Assembly (NCBI RefSeq): GCF_000495835.1
Contig: NZ_AWGC01000014.1
Location: 186,001 to 250,000 of the forward strand
Direction of reading: 5' to 3'
From: Asticcacaulis sp. AC402
Lineage (GTDB): Bacteria; Pseudomonadota; Alphaproteobacteria; Caulobacterales; Caulobacteraceae
Length of the DNA: 64,000 nt
Every line of letters begins with the position of its first letter. Within the stretch, counting starts at the first letter, position 1. The notes beneath the pieces were generated by a model. It was given only the letters and a program-made list of their open reading frames with translations. It made no database searches and was not told where the DNA came from. Both the position numbers and the translations under genes were made by a program. Positions 56,487 to 64,000 of this stretch are shown in pieces.

Positions 56487-59400
56487 TTAGAACTTGTAAC
56501 GCACGCCCAGTTGGTAACGCGAGTCCAGTTCTTGAGCGTAGTAGATATTGACCTTGTCGCGGCCATGGGTGCGGAGGTGCTCCTTACCCAGGTTGAGGCC
56601 CTCGAAGGACAGTTGGATGCTCGGTGTTATCTGATAGTTAACCGACAGGTCGATCACGCCGAACTCTTCGACGTAGGTCGGGTTTCCGGCTGCACCGTCG
56701 CGGCCGGTACCAGCCAGGTATTCGTCACGCCAATTATAGGACAGACGACCCGACAGCGGACCCTTGTCGTAGATTGCGGTGACGTTGTAAGTGTTCGACA
56801 GACCCAGCAGTGCGAACTGCGTGGTGCCTGGAGGCGCCGAATTGTCGAAATTAACATCTCCGGAAACTGTGGTCAGGCTGCCCGTAACACCGAAGCCCGT
56901 GTCGCCGAAGAAGTGCTGGAAGGCAAATTCCGTACCATGCACGTTGCCGCTGCGCGAGTTCTGCGGCGTGTTGGTTTCAAACACGAACAGAGGATCGCTC
57001 GAGTCCGGAACGATGTCGTAGGCGGCCAGAATCTGGTCGACAAACGCCTGGTTCAGGTTTCCGGCCGTGGAATTGGCCTGGTACTCGGTCTTCGCAGCCG
57101 TGGCATTACCGCTGTGCTTGATCAGCAGGGCCGTCATGGTGAACAGGTTCACGTCCGTCGTGCTCTGGCTGATTTCACCCAGTGCAACCCGGGCATTGCC
57201 GGAACGCGAACCGTTGGCGCCCGACGACGGGTCACGCAGGCCGAAGTGATTGGCCTGAACGCGGCCGGTTGTGATGAAGTTCGCCACGTCCTTGTTGTAG
57301 AAGCCTGCTGAAACATAGCTCGACGGGGCGTAGTACCATTCGGCCGAGAAGTCGATGTTCGAAGACTCGAACGGCAGCAGGGCCGGGTTGCCGCGGGTGG
57401 CAGTCGGGTTGACGCCGTTCAGGGTTGGACGCGGCGGCGTGCCGACAGACGTCGTGGCGTACATGCTGCCGTAGGGTGCGCGGGCAATCGTCTTGGAATA
57501 CGAACCGCGTACCTTGATGTCGTCGGTCAGGTTGACCACGACGTCGATATTCGGCAGCCAGTTGTCGTAGTCAGCTTCCAGGGCGAAGGTCGCGACTCCG
57601 GTACCGAAGTTGGTCGCGAAGTCATTGTCGGCCGTCCAGCGGATGGCTGTCGGAATGCTCTGAAGGGCCGACGCCGTCACGTCGGTCTTTTCATAGCGCA
57701 TACCAGCGACCACCGTGGTCGGGAAACCGACCAGATCGCCCTTCATCGTGAACTGACCGTAGACCGACTTAATGTCTTCTTCGATTGTGTTCGCGGTGAT
57801 GGATGCCGTCGGAATAGGCTGGTTGTATCCGGCCGCCAGCTTCCTGTAGAGCTCGATGGCGTCGCCACGGAAAGCGATGTTGGATTGACCGGGGGTGAAG
57901 TCCTGGAAAAGACCACCGAGGTCGAAGGTCGAAATCACACCCGGGGCATATTGCGCCACGTCGCCAGGGTTCGAAATACCCCAGTCGCCGAGCGCGTGAT
58001 AGGTGCTGCCGGTGGTGGTGGTCATTTCCGACTTGATCCAGTCGACCCCGAAGTCGAAGCGGCTTTCGCCGTCGAAGTCATAGGTGAAGTCGACACGGGC
58101 TTCGTCGATCTGGTGCGTCTGGCTGTTGGTGGCTGTACGGGCAACCTGCGAACCCAGGTCGCCGGCGTCAAGCTTGCCGTTGCAGTTACCGCGGCCATTT
58201 TGGGCAGCGCAGTCAACAACGGTGTACTTTTGGACAGGCACTTCGCCGCGGAAGTCAACCGAGTGGGTGCGGACGACCGGGGCACCAATCGACACCATGG
58301 TCGAAGACGAGCCATTCGGGTTGTTTGGCAGGGCTTCCCCCTTGGAGTGGGCGAGGTCGAAGGTCAGGCTCATGCGGTCCGAGATATCCCAGGCGGCATT
58401 GAATCCGACCGAGGTCAGTGTATCCTTTGTGGCGCGCATCTGCTGTTCGAAGCCGATGTCCTTGGTGCCGGACAGGGTTTCTTCCAGATAAACGGCGTTG
58501 TAAACACCTGATTCACCCTTTTCGAAGGTGATCTTGTCGAATGGACGGTTGAACCAGTTGGTCTGGTCGTTACGTTGTTCGGAGACTTCGGAGGTAGCGA
58601 ACAGCGCGTCGAAGGTCAACAACAGGCTCTCGGTCGGGCGCCATTGCACCGTTCCCTGAATGTTTGTGCGCTCGCTGTGGTTTTCCGAGAAGTGGTAGCG
58701 GCTATCGTTCGGATAGCTGACCAGGGCATCGTCGGGTGGACGGTTGGTGATCTGTGTCAATAAGACGCCGTTCGTGTCATAGCGTAAACGGCCAGCGCTG
58801 CTGGGCAGGAACAGCGAGGCGGTCGAACCGGCCGGGCGAGCGGCAAAGTAGTCGATGTTCCAGGAGTTCTGGGTCGACGAACGGGTCGCGACGTCGCGCT
58901 CGGAAACCGAGCCGAACAGAGATACGCCGAAGGTGTTCGAGTCGTTGGCCCAGCTATAGGCTCCGGAAACTTCCGGTGTCCATTCGTCGCCGGTGACCAT
59001 ATTGTCGCCATGCAGGCCCTTGACCGTGATGGAGCCGGTGGCGCCGCTCTTGCCGATCGGTCGCAGGGTCTTGATGTTCATGGTGGCGCCGAGGCCGCCC
59101 GATGGGATGTTGGCGCGGCCGGTCTTGTAGACTTCGAAGCCTGAAACGCCGTCCGAAGCGATGTTGCCGAAGTCGAAGTTACGCGAGCCACCGCCGGCGA
59201 AGTCGCCGGTGTCAGAGCCCACAACCTGAATATTGGCAGTCGGCAGGCTGCGGCCGTTCAGGGTCACGAGGTTGAAGCTGGGGCCGAAACCGCGAACAGT
59301 GACTTCCGAACCTTCGCCGTTGACGCGATTGATCGAGACGCCCGGAATGCGCTGAATCGATTCGGCCAGGTTGGTGTCCGGATACTTGCCGATGTCTTCA

Positions 59401-59630
59401 GCCGAAATGGCGTCGACGATGCCGGTCGCGTTCTTCTTAATATTCATCGAACGCTGAAGCGAGCCACGGATCGTCACCACAGTGATGACTTCGTCGACCG
59501 GGGCAGCCGCCGGGGCGTCCTGCGCGAAGGCCGGTGCAGCGATTGCGCACAGGGCCAGAGTGGATGCGCCGCTAAGGAACGCAGCCCGCAGCACACCGCT
59601 GCTCCGCTTACGCGATACAGTTTTAGTCAT
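56487..59630 (-). CDS. TonB-dependent outer-membrane receptor (carbohydrate-type)
   Basis: A 1047-aa receptor. Signal peptide SGASTLALCAIAAPAFAQ; TonB box DEVITVV followed by TIRGSLQRSM; plug domain with IGKYPDTNLAESIQRIPGV and VRGFGPSFNLVTLNGRSLP. The long beta-barrel ends in QLGVRYKF with the C-terminal Phe needed for BAM insertion. The type is that of the large Caulobacter/Xanthomonas receptors for plant oligosaccharides. The start is ATG 59630 (MTKTVSRKR) with GGGAGGA upstream; a longer frame exists but lacks a signal peptide at its start. First gene of the four-gene operon. Confidence 0.96.
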   Translation of the reverse strand: MTKTVSRKRSSGVLRAAFLSGASTLALCAIAAPAFAQDAPAAAPVDEVITVVTIRGSLQRSMNIKKNATGIVDAISAEDIGKYPDTNLAESIQRIPGVSINRVNGEGSEVTVRGFGPSFNLVTLNGRSLPTANIQVVGSDTGDFAGGGSRNFDFGNIASDGVSGFEVYKTGRANIPSGGLGATMNIKTLRPIGKSGATGSITVKGLHGDNMVTGDEWTPEVSGAYSWANDSNTFGVSLFGSVSERDVATRSSTQNSWNIDYFAARPAGSTASLFLPSSAGRLRYDTNGVLLTQITNRPPDDALVSYPNDSRYHFSENHSERTNIQGTVQWRPTESLLLTFDALFATSEVSEQRNDQTNWFNRPFDKITFEKGESGVYNAVYLEETLSGTKDIGFEQQMRATKDTLTSVGFNAAWDISDRMSLTFDLAHSKGEALPNNPNGSSSTMVSIGAPVVRTHSVDFRGEVPVQKYTVVDCAAQNGRGNCNGKLDAGDLGSQVARTATNSQTHQIDEARVDFTYDFDGESRFDFGVDWIKSEMTTTTGSTYHALGDWGISNPGDVAQYAPGVISTFDLGGLFQDFTPGQSNIAFRGDAIELYRKLAAGYNQPIPTASITANTIEEDIKSVYGQFTMKGDLVGFPTTVVAGMRYEKTDVTASALQSIPTAIRWTADNDFATNFGTGVATFALEADYDNWLPNIDVVVNLTDDIKVRGSYSKTIARAPYGSMYATTSVGTPPRPTLNGVNPTATRGNPALLPFESSNIDFSAEWYYAPSSYVSAGFYNKDVANFITTGRVQANHFGLRDPSSGANGSRSGNARVALGEISQSTTDVNLFTMTALLIKHSGNATAAKTEYQANSTAGNLNQAFVDQILAAYDIVPDSSDPLFVFETNTPQNSRSGNVHGTEFAFQHFFGDTGFGVTGSLTTVSGDVNFDNSAPPGTTQFALLGLSNTYNVTAIYDKGPLSGRLSYNWRDEYLAGTGRDGAAGNPTYVEEFGVIDLSVNYQITPSIQLSFEGLNLGKEHLRTHGRDKVNIYYAQELDSRYQLGVRYKF

Positions 59631-59989
59631 GGTAGTCCTCCCAACATAGGTTTTTTTAGGGTACTCTTCTGCTCCCCGCCGCTGCGCCTGTTTAATGGCG
59701 TCAGTCATGCAGGTGTACAGCTACTGAACCGCGAACCCATGAACGCAATGGCGCACGGGTCCGCAGCAATCGAATAAAGCGATGGGGGTTATTGCCCTTC
59801 CGCGATGTCTTCCCAAACACAAGGCTTGTAGTCGCCGCGGAGACGGCCGACTCAGCCTTTTTATAATATTGTCGGTAACGCTAACATGACGAGGTTATCC
59901 ACGCCAGCATGACTTTGGCCGGAATACACAGTCGCCACAATACGTTGCATAACGGCTACACACTGCCGTTTGACGGCGTAGGCTGATCG
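59631..59989. promoter_or_regulatory. TonB receptor upstream region with possible LacI-type operator
   Basis: About 360 bases without a gene. GGTAACGCTAACA at 59874-59886 resembles LacI-family operators of sugar regulons (TGTTAGCG-type half sites). On the minus strand it lies just upstream of an AT-rich TATTAT at 59864-59869 that could be the -10 box, so a bound repressor would block the promoter. The rest is a ~230-base leader. Confidence 0.45.
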
Positions 59990-60840
59990 TGTCCAGGAAC
60001 GCCCGGGTAGGCGGGCGGCCCAAGCCCGTAACAAGGCTGTCAATGCGCACCGGCTGACCGGTTTCGAAACAACGATTGGCGGCGATTCCGATCATGATGG
60101 AGGCAGCGCCACCGCGTTCTTCGCCTGTCCGCAGCAGCGAATCGGGCGGTGCGCCGGGATCGAAAACATCGGCCAGCATGACGGCATCGCCAGCCAGATC
60201 GAGATTGCCAGCCAGATCGAGATTGCCAGCCAGATCGAGATTGAAAGTGCAGGCGGCCTTTTCCGGACAGGTCTGGCCGCGTTCATGGGGACCCGACCTA
60301 GCTAAGCTTCGCCATGGCCGGGGTATAGACGTCGCGTTTGCCGGTGGCGGTGACGGTCACCGGCATGTCCGACAGCCACCAATTAACAAGGTCGAAAGGG
60401 TGCGTTGCCCTGTGGACCATCACACCGCCGGAGATCGACGTGTTACCGTGCCAGCGGCGGAAATAGTCGGCGCCGTGCACGGTATTGATCAGCCAATGGA
60501 AGTCGACCGACAGGATGTCGCCGATGGCGCCAGATATGAGTATCTCTTTGATCTGGCTGCGGAACGGCGCGTAGCGGTGGTTGAAACTGACCCGGACGCG
60601 GCCGCCGGTGCGCTTGACGGCGTCCAGAATGGCCTCGGCCATGACCGCGTCGCGCTTGGTTTCACGAACCATGCGGTCGAAGTCGGATGCTAAACAGGTT
60701 TTGGGGGCAGGGGCGCCAGCCTTGGCGGCGCGGCTGACGACATGGTTTATTTGGCCTGGATTGATATCGCAGATGACGACCCGTCTGCCATGGTCCTTGT
60801 GCGCCCCCCAAAGCGCGTCCTGGTAACTGCAGGCGCGGCG
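59990..60840 (-). pseudogene. Gfo/Idh/MocA-family oxidoreductase, decayed
   Basis: Upstream part on minus: VVICDINPGQINHVVSRA, then DFDRMVRETKRD, directly followed by MAEAILDAVKRTGGRVRV. The NAD-domain segment that should lie between (the EKP motif region) is deleted. NHRYAPFRSQI, VDFHWLINTVHGADYFRRWHG and HPFDLVNWWLSD follow, then a TGA/TAG-type stop at 60298. The C-terminal part continues in another frame (VMLADVFDPGAPPDSLL, GGAASIMIGIAANRCFETGQPV). Thus an internal deletion and a frameshift are visible. The family includes glycoside-modifying dehydrogenases, fitting the sugar locus. Confidence 0.8.
60189..60242. repeat. Three perfect 18-bp tandem repeats
   Basis: The unit GCCAGCCAGATCGAGATT occurs exactly three times in a row inside the oxidoreductase pseudogene. 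On minus it encodes a repeated NLDLAG. Its length is a multiple of three, so it expanded without changing frame; slippage is the likely cause. Confidence 0.95.
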
Positions 60841-60986
60841 CGTGAAGCGTCGCTTGGTGCTTTTTGGCCCAACATGCGCCCTGTCCGTCCGCAGCGTGCG
60901 AAAAAATGGGCCTGCTGCGTTGTGGCTTGACCTTGCCCGGCTTTCCAACCTACTCTTCGCAACTTGAAGTGGGGGAGTTACGACGC

Positions 60987-61715
60987 GTGCCCGATTCCGG
61001 CGCAGCCAGCCTTGACAGCACCGGCGCGGGCCCTGCGCCCGGCGGTTCCTCTGGCGTGCCCTCAGGGAGTGATGCCAGCCTTCAGCACGCCCGTGACCTG
61101 ATCGAGACAGCCAACAAGCGCAACGATCTGCAGACCACCTTCGTCGACGCGGTCAAGATCGATCCCAAGGCCTTGGAAGGCTGGAACAAATTCCTCGAAG
61201 GCCTTGGCAATCTCTTTAAGGGGGCAGCGGAACTGCTCGCGCCCCTGGCGCCAATCATGCCATATCTTTTGTACGCGCTGGGTATAGCCATTATCCTTTT
61301 GTTATTGTCACCTGTGGTGCGGATGTTCATAGCTTCGCGGTTTGAGCGTCTGTTCGCCCGAGATCACCTCAAGGCCGATCAGCCCTGGCGTCCAACCAAG
61401 GCCGCCGTTGTCGCCTTGCTGCACGATATCGACGCTTTGGCTGCTCAGGGGCTGTATGATGAGGCCGTCCACCTGCTGCTGGTCCGTTCGGTTGCCGACA
61501 TCAACAATTTCCGTCCGGACCTCGTGCGGCTGCACTATTCATCGCGCGATATCTGTTCGCACCCGCTGCTTCCCGCGGGAGCACGCGCTGCTTTCGAAAA
61601 GATCGTGGCCTGGGTGGAGCGAAGCTATTTCGCCGGTGTTCCGGCTGGCAAGGCCGGTTTTGAAGCCTGCCGTCAGGCCTACGTGGAGTTCATTGCGGCG
61701 GAGGGCATTGCCTGA
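60987..61715 (+). CDS. DUF4129 domain membrane protein
   Basis: About 242 aa. I chose GTG 60987 because GGGGGAG lies upstream and the longer frame overlaps unrelated pseudogene DNA. A Gly/Ser/Pro-rich start leads to a helix pair and one strong membrane segment (IMPYLLYALGIAIILLLLSPVV), then the DUF4129 cytoplasmic part (LHDIDALAAQGLYDEAVHLLLVRSV, ending RQAYVEFIAAEG). DUF4129 proteins belong to MoxR-ATPase operons linked to membrane or envelope assembly. Its stop overlaps the next start (TGATG). Confidence 0.82.
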   Translation: MPDSGAASLDSTGAGPAPGGSSGVPSGSDASLQHARDLIETANKRNDLQTTFVDAVKIDPKALEGWNKFLEGLGNLFKGAAELLAPLAPIMPYLLYALGIAIILLLLSPVVRMFIASRFERLFARDHLKADQPWRPTKAAVVALLHDIDALAAQGLYDEAVHLLLVRSVADINNFRPDLVRLHYSSRDICSHPLLPAGARAAFEKIVAWVERSYFAGVPAGKAGFEACRQAYVEFIAAEGIA

Positions 61716-63400
61716 TGGCCCCAATGACGAAAACGGCGAAGAGAAAGACCCTGGTGAAGAACTGGGTAAAGACTGGGGGCGAACGCCTGACCTCCGGCAA
61801 GATGTCAGACTGGCTGCCGGCCGTCGCCCTGTTTCTGTGCCTGTCGATGTTCGCCATCGCCGCTCTGGTGCTGTTTCAGGTCGGGTCGGACCCGAAAAGC
61901 CCACAATCGGCGCTGCCGACCTCGGTATCGGCCCAGGGCTTCCAGGGCCTTCGCCGGCTGCTTGACGCCGACGGGAACTATACCGTCATCAACCGTTTCG
62001 AGGATACGGGTCCGGCCGAACGCGGCGACCTGGAAATCATCACCTTGGATAACAGCGGCGATCTGTTCCTGGCGGGCTTCGACGCCTTCGAAGAGCAGGA
62101 GAACGACTCCTCGTCGCAGTCGTCAGCCGCTTCGGACAGCGTTGCGAATCCCAATGCGGAGCGCGAAATGGCCCGTTTGCGTGCCATGGCCGATTCCGGG
62201 ATGGTGCCGGATCCAAAACGGGCCAACCACATCCTGTACAGGCCGCTGGGCAAGGCGGTGCTGATTGTGGCACCCAAGTGGGATGCCCGTACCTATCCGC
62301 GCAACCCGCGTTGGTCCCAGGGGCCGCAACTGCGGGCGGCGCGTGAGATTTCCCACGTGCTGCAGCTTTTATCGCCCGTGACCGAAACCGAAACTCTGTA
62401 CGACGCGGACGACAAGATCGTCCGTCCGCTCAAGGTGGACGGGCGCGAAACCTATGTCGATTACGATGTCACCTACAGCTACACGGTCGTCACCTACGAT
62501 ATCTCACGCCTCACTCGTCCGGCGCCGGCAAGGCCGCAAAAGCCAAGCCCGAACAACTATCGCCCTACGGACCAACAGACGCAACGCGATCCCGACCTGC
62601 CGGTCGACAGTGACGTAGTACTGACGCCGGTGCCAGGACAGGCTGAATTTTTGACCCCCATGCGCTTCGGCAAGATCTCTGGCCTGCAGAGCATTTCCGG
62701 TCCCAATCTGGTGCCGGTGCTGGTGGCGGCGGACGGCCGACCCGTGCTCTCACGCGTTGTCATCGCCGGTGGTGCCTCGACCACGGTTCCGGTCTATGTG
62801 CTCAGCGACCCCGATCTGCTGAACAATCAGATCCTGGCGAAACCCGAAAAAGTGGTTGCCGCCCTGGAACTGCTCGATAACGTCACCCCCGGCGACAAAA
62901 AATCGTCGAAGGTGGTGTTCAATATGACCTTCAACGGCTTGAGCTTTGACCGCGATCTGCTGCATGCCTTGAGCCGTCCGCCGTTCCTGGCCCTACCCCT
63001 GGCCCTTCTGATTCTTGGCCTGGCCCTGATGTGGGCGGCCTTCGCCCGCTTCGGTCCTGCGCAGGAAGCCCCGGCCGGCCCGCCTTTGGGCCGCGGCGTG
63101 AAAACCCTGGCTGATAATGCCGCACGCCTGCTGGCGGTCACCTTCAAGGAAGCCAGGCTGGGACCGGCCTACGCCGCCCTGGTGCGCGACCAGGTTATCC
63201 GCAGCAAGGGCTTTATGCAGGTCGATCCATCGCAAAGCCTGGATGACCTGGCCGAACGGATCGGTAAAACCCACGGCTCTACCGACAGCTATCTGGACCT
63301 CAAGGACAAGGCGGCGCGTGTCGCCACCGTCCATCAACTCATCGACGTGACGCTCAAACTGCACGCCTGGAAGACGGAGATCGAACGTGCTCATATCTGA
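61715..63400 (+). CDS. DUF4350 domain membrane protein
   Basis: A 561-aa protein. An N-terminal basic stretch and membrane helix ([21 protein letters not shown]) precede a large periplasmic region. The DUF4350 feature is [20 protein letters not shown] followed by [13 protein letters not shown] second membrane helix ([24 protein letters not shown]) leads to a cytoplasmic helical tail. It is the standard middle member of DUF4129-DUF4350-MoxR operons. ATG 61715 overlaps the previous stop, and its 3' end overlaps the MoxR start by 14 bases. Confidence 0.85.
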   Translation: MAPMTKTAKRKTLVKNWVKTGGERLTSGKMSDWLPAVALFLCLSMFAIAALVLFQVGSDPKSPQSALPTSVSAQGFQGLRRLLDADGNYTVINRFEDTGPAERGDLEIITLDNSGDLFLAGFDAFEEQENDSSSQSSAASDSVANPNAEREMARLRAMADSGMVPDPKRANHILYRPLGKAVLIVAPKWDARTYPRNPRWSQGPQLRAAREISHVLQLLSPVTETETLYDADDKIVRPLKVDGRETYVDYDVTYSYTVVTYDISRLTRPAPARPQKPSPNNYRPTDQQTQRDPDLPVDSDVVLTPVPGQAEFLTPMRFGKISGLQSISGPNLVPVLVAADGRPVLSRVVIAGGASTTVPVYVLSDPDLLNNQILAKPEKVVAALELLDNVTPGDKKSSKVVFNMTFNGLSFDRDLLHALSRPPFLALPLALLILGLALMWAAFARFGPAQEAPAGPPLGRGVKTLADNAARLLAVTFKEARLGPAYAALVRDQVIRSKGFMQVDPSQSLDDLAERIGKTHGSTDSYLDLKDKAARVATVHQLIDVTLKLHAWKTEIERAHI

Positions 63401-64000
63401 CATTCAAAGCCTGGCCCAGCGCCTGAGGGCTGAAATCGCCAAGGTCATCGTTGGCCAGCACGACACCGTCGACCTGCTGCTGACGGCCCTGTTTTCCGGC
63501 GGCCATATCCTGCTCGAAGGCCCGCCGGGCACAGCCAAGACCCTGCTGGCCAGAACCTTCTGCCAGGCGCTGTCGCTGCGCTTCGGCCGCATTCAGTTCA
63601 CGCCGGACATGCTGCCGGGCGACATACTGGGGTCGAACCTGTTCAACTTCCAGACCTCGACCTTCAGCCTGTCGAAGGGGCCGATCTTCTGTGACATGCT
63701 GCTCGCCGACGAAATCAACCGCACACCACCCAAGACGCAGGCCGCCCTGCTGGAAGCCATGCAGGAGCGACACGTTACCCTGGACGGCGTGCGCCACGAC
63801 CTCGGTAGCCACTTCACGGTCATCGCCACCCAGAATCCGATCGAACAACAGGGCACTTATCCGCTGCCGGAAGCCCAACTGGATCGTTTCCTGTTCAAGC
63901 ACGTTCTGGGCTACCCGTCGGTCGACGAGGAAAGGCGGATCATCGACAGTTCGGGCAATGCCTCGGCCGCGACGGATCCGGCGACCGCCGGGGTTTCTGC
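63387..64000 (+). CDS. MoxR-family AAA+ ATPase (partial, runs off the window)
   Basis: At least 204 aa to the window edge without a stop. GTG 63387 ([13 protein letters not shown]). Walker A is GPPGTAKT, Walker B/sensor [26 protein letters not shown], and sensor 1 [26 protein letters not shown]. These are complete MoxR signatures. MoxR ATPases act as chaperones for metalloprotein or VWA-protein assembly; DUF58 and VWA genes are expected beyond the edge. Confidence 0.95.
   Translation, partial: MLISDIQSLAQRLRAEIAKVIVGQHDTVDLLLTALFSGGHILLEGPPGTAKTLLARTFCQALSLRFGRIQFTPDMLPGDILGSNLFNFQTSTFSLSKGPIFCDMLLADEINRTPPKTQAALLEAMQERHVTLDGVRHDLGSHFTVIATQNPIEQQGTYPLPEAQLDRFLFKHVLGYPSVDEERRIIDSSGNASAATDPATAGVS

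Noticed and set aside
60189-60242. Short tandem repeats as a CRISPR-like array
   Set aside because: The units are directly adjacent with no spacers and lie within a protein-coding remnant.
1-64000. tRNA, rRNA or CRISPR loci
   Set aside because: No sequence resembling these was recognised on reading both strands; a covariance search would be needed to exclude small RNAs.

Overview
The window reads as high-GC chromosome of an alphaproteobacterium, most likely a Caulobacterales member (Caulobacter/Asticcacaulis/Phenylobacterium type). The evidence is the TonB receptor - SapC - cupin-like - tryptophan-halogenase operon, ManD-type mannonate dehydratase, two-domain PutA, an ECF42-type sigma factor with YCII partners, and many palindromic intergenic repeats. 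I saw no rRNA, tRNA or CRISPR array.

Layout. 1-4.2 kb: an operon of a YCII protein and an ECF42-like sigma factor, a second exported YCII protein, TerC, and a hypothetical protein. 4.2-7.0 kb: the cysT-cysW-cysA sulfate importer, translationally coupled and without its binding-protein gene. 7.2-27.15 kb: an accessory island. It opens with a decayed parB/ardC remnant of a conjugative element (frameshift, fusion, nonsense codon). It continues with a four-gene, minus-strand, tightly packed operon of giant proteins (701, 774, 2015 and 1946 aa) that I cannot assign to a characterised system. It ends in a truncated, frameshifted IS5-family transposase abutting a small tyrosine-phosphatase gene. 27-36 kb: putA, a TIGR03862-type flavoprotein, a DUF6445-like protein, tandem entericidins, tandem DUF1287 proteins split by a 121-bp inverted repeat, a membrane protein and an adenine/adenosine deaminase. 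36-40.7 kb: a dead sugar MFS transporter, a ClC-CBS channel, COQ7, a uracil-DNA glycosylase and an anchored hypothetical protein, interspersed with palindromic repeats. 40.7-46 kb: a histidine kinase/response regulator pair facing an ABC ATPase/FtsX-like permease pair.

46-60.9 kb is a plant-polysaccharide region. It holds mannonate dehydratase, malate synthase G, a secreted GH51 arabinofuranosidase and an esterase on plus. A TetR gene follows, broken by a small inverted-repeat element with a 6-bp target duplication. On minus is the operon TonB receptor > SapC > cupin-like > tryptophan-halogenase-like, preceded by a possible LacI-type operator and a Gfo/Idh/MocA pseudogene. 61-64 kb: a DUF4129 - DUF4350 - MoxR operon running off the end.

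The strongest candidate for something undescribed is the giant-protein operon at 9.7-26 kb. It shows no signal peptides, has beta-propeller-like and Fn3-like parts, has locally lower GC, and lies between mobile-element debris. The best-resolved molecular event is the element inserted in tetR at 52814-52958, with a second diverged copy at about 36058-36218.
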